From Aurelia coerulea (taxonomy: Eukaryota > Cnidaria > Scyphozoa > Semaeostomeae > Ulmaridae), in contig CM076948.1 in the NCBI GenBank assembly GCA_039566865.1, positions 14,829,001 to 14,893,000 of the forward strand: a DNA stretch of 64,000 nucleotides. The letters are read 5' to 3'. The notes below the pieces were generated by a model. It did no database searches, was not told the origin of the DNA, and worked only from the letters and a program-made list of their open reading frames with translations. How positions within the stretch are numbered: the first letter of the stretch is position 1; the number at the start of each line of letters is the position of its first letter. The translations under genes were made by a program, and so were the position numbers. Positions 63,365-64,000 of this stretch are shown here, piece after piece.

Positions 63365-63480
63365 ATTAGAGGAAATGTACTTCAATGGATCAATATTATA
63401 ATAACTGTTTCCAATAGTCGGGCCTCTGATGTCCATGATTTCAACAGTCAGAGGCCAAAAGGTTTAAAGGGAATAGACAT
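63365..63480. repeat. Short inverted repeat GGGCCTCTGA / TCAGAGGCC
   Basis: CGGGCCTCTGATGTCCATGATTTCAACAGTCAGAGGCC around 63419-63456 forms a small hairpin. A related CAACAATCAGTGGCC occurs at 63910. Possibly a MITE remnant. Confidence 0.4.
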
Positions 63481-63548
63481 AGCTTATACCTCGTAGCCGC
63501 CATAAATAGGTTGAAGAAACGCTTACTTACAATGACTTACAGCATTAT

Positions 63549-63806
63549 ATGCCAAATCAATTCACCTTTGGTTCCAATAGCCTTCAATCATCGGGACCTC
63601 AGATCTGGAATACACTGCCAAATGAAATGAAATCCACCGAAAACCTAAACAGTTTTAAAAATATGATAAAGAAGTGGGATGGCCCAGACTGTAAATGTAG
63701 TGCCTGTCAGTATGTATTTATGAACTATAGTTTTCTTTATTTAGTTAGATTATCAAAATACTGTAAAAATATTTATTTATGTAATTATATATATCCATCG
63801 ATTTAG
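63549..63806 (+). pseudogene. LINE reverse transcriptase C-terminal fragment, plus strand
   Basis: An 85-residue frame: MPNQFTFGSNSLQSSGPQIW, NTLPNEMKSTENLNSFKNMI, KKWDGPDCKCSACQY and a hydrophobic tail to 63806. The GPQIWNTLP…FK..IKKW…C.C..C pattern is the LINE C-terminus, close in style to the one ending at 19219 (CTCKICR). It is preceded by non-LINE sequence, so heavily 5'-truncated, and followed by an AT-rich 3' region. Confidence 0.76.
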
Positions 63807-64000
63807 ATTAGTTTACTTTGTACATTTGTACATAGTAAGCTAGAGTATGTACATAATCAATGTAAATAATTTGACAAGTGAGCCCCAAAGTTTCTCCCAC
63901 TGTTGAAAATGTCAACAATCAGTGGCCAAACTTGATTTCTTGACTAAATGCATAAAGTATGGAAAAAAAAAGATTTCCGTTCATTTTAGACGATTAAGGT

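Overview
This window is intergenic or intronic DNA from an animal genome, most likely a marine invertebrate and plausibly a stony coral or other cnidarian. That guess rests on AT-rich composition, several CR1/L2-like LINEs, a BEL/Pao retrotransposon, a tRNA-derived SINE and many hAT-, Mutator-, Kolobok/piggyBac- and pogo-like elements. I saw no bacterial operon, rRNA, CRISPR array or ordinary multi-exon host gene that I could defend. Nearly everything recognisable is mobile DNA, nested several layers deep. Target-site duplications (TSDs), and in some cases uninterrupted (empty) copies of the target, fix many element boundaries to the base.

Layout. (1) 1-2711: minus-strand LINE whose ORF2 (endonuclease plus reverse transcriptase) is open from 2186 to the window edge, preceded by the end of a possible ORF1. 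(2) 2712-12190: mostly unassigned, with a three-unit tandem duplication (6316-9035) carrying a minisatellite and two MITE insertions (each with an empty copy nearby), then two hAT-like MITEs with 8-bp TSDs. (3) 12190-15140: plus-strand LINE with one frameshift. (4) 16470-50060: a LINE 3' part split at codon level by a 32.2-kb insertion (17216-49394) with about 530-bp inverted termini and a 9-bp TSD. Inside it lies a BEL/Pao retrotransposon (5' LTR at 17746, integrase ending at 41972), itself broken by two minus-strand LINEs, a 4.5-kb long-TIR element, a 2-kb TIR element and a 10.5-kb TIR element. (5) That 10.5-kb element (30592-41075; 5-bp TSD) carries a DDE integrase-like gene and, converging on it, an uninterrupted HECT E3 ubiquitin-ligase-like ORF. 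The integrase gene is split by a further 3.3-kb insertion. (6) 50187-53806: fold-back element with minisatellite termini. (7) 53912-58110: decayed LINE with four DNA-element insertions. (8) 58632-62761: a hAT MITE and a Mutator-like 3.1-kb element holding a TTAA-flanked 2-kb element, inserted in the 3' UTR of a minus-strand LINE; a last LINE 3' end lies at 63549-63806.

The most notable object is the integrase plus HECT transposon. The HECT ORF keeps the expected catalytic cysteine context and has no stop over 616 codons, whereas its partner integrase and the surrounding BEL and LINE genes are broken. A ubiquitin ligase carried as cargo, or as an accessory gene, by an integrase-type DNA transposon is the best candidate here for an under-described system.
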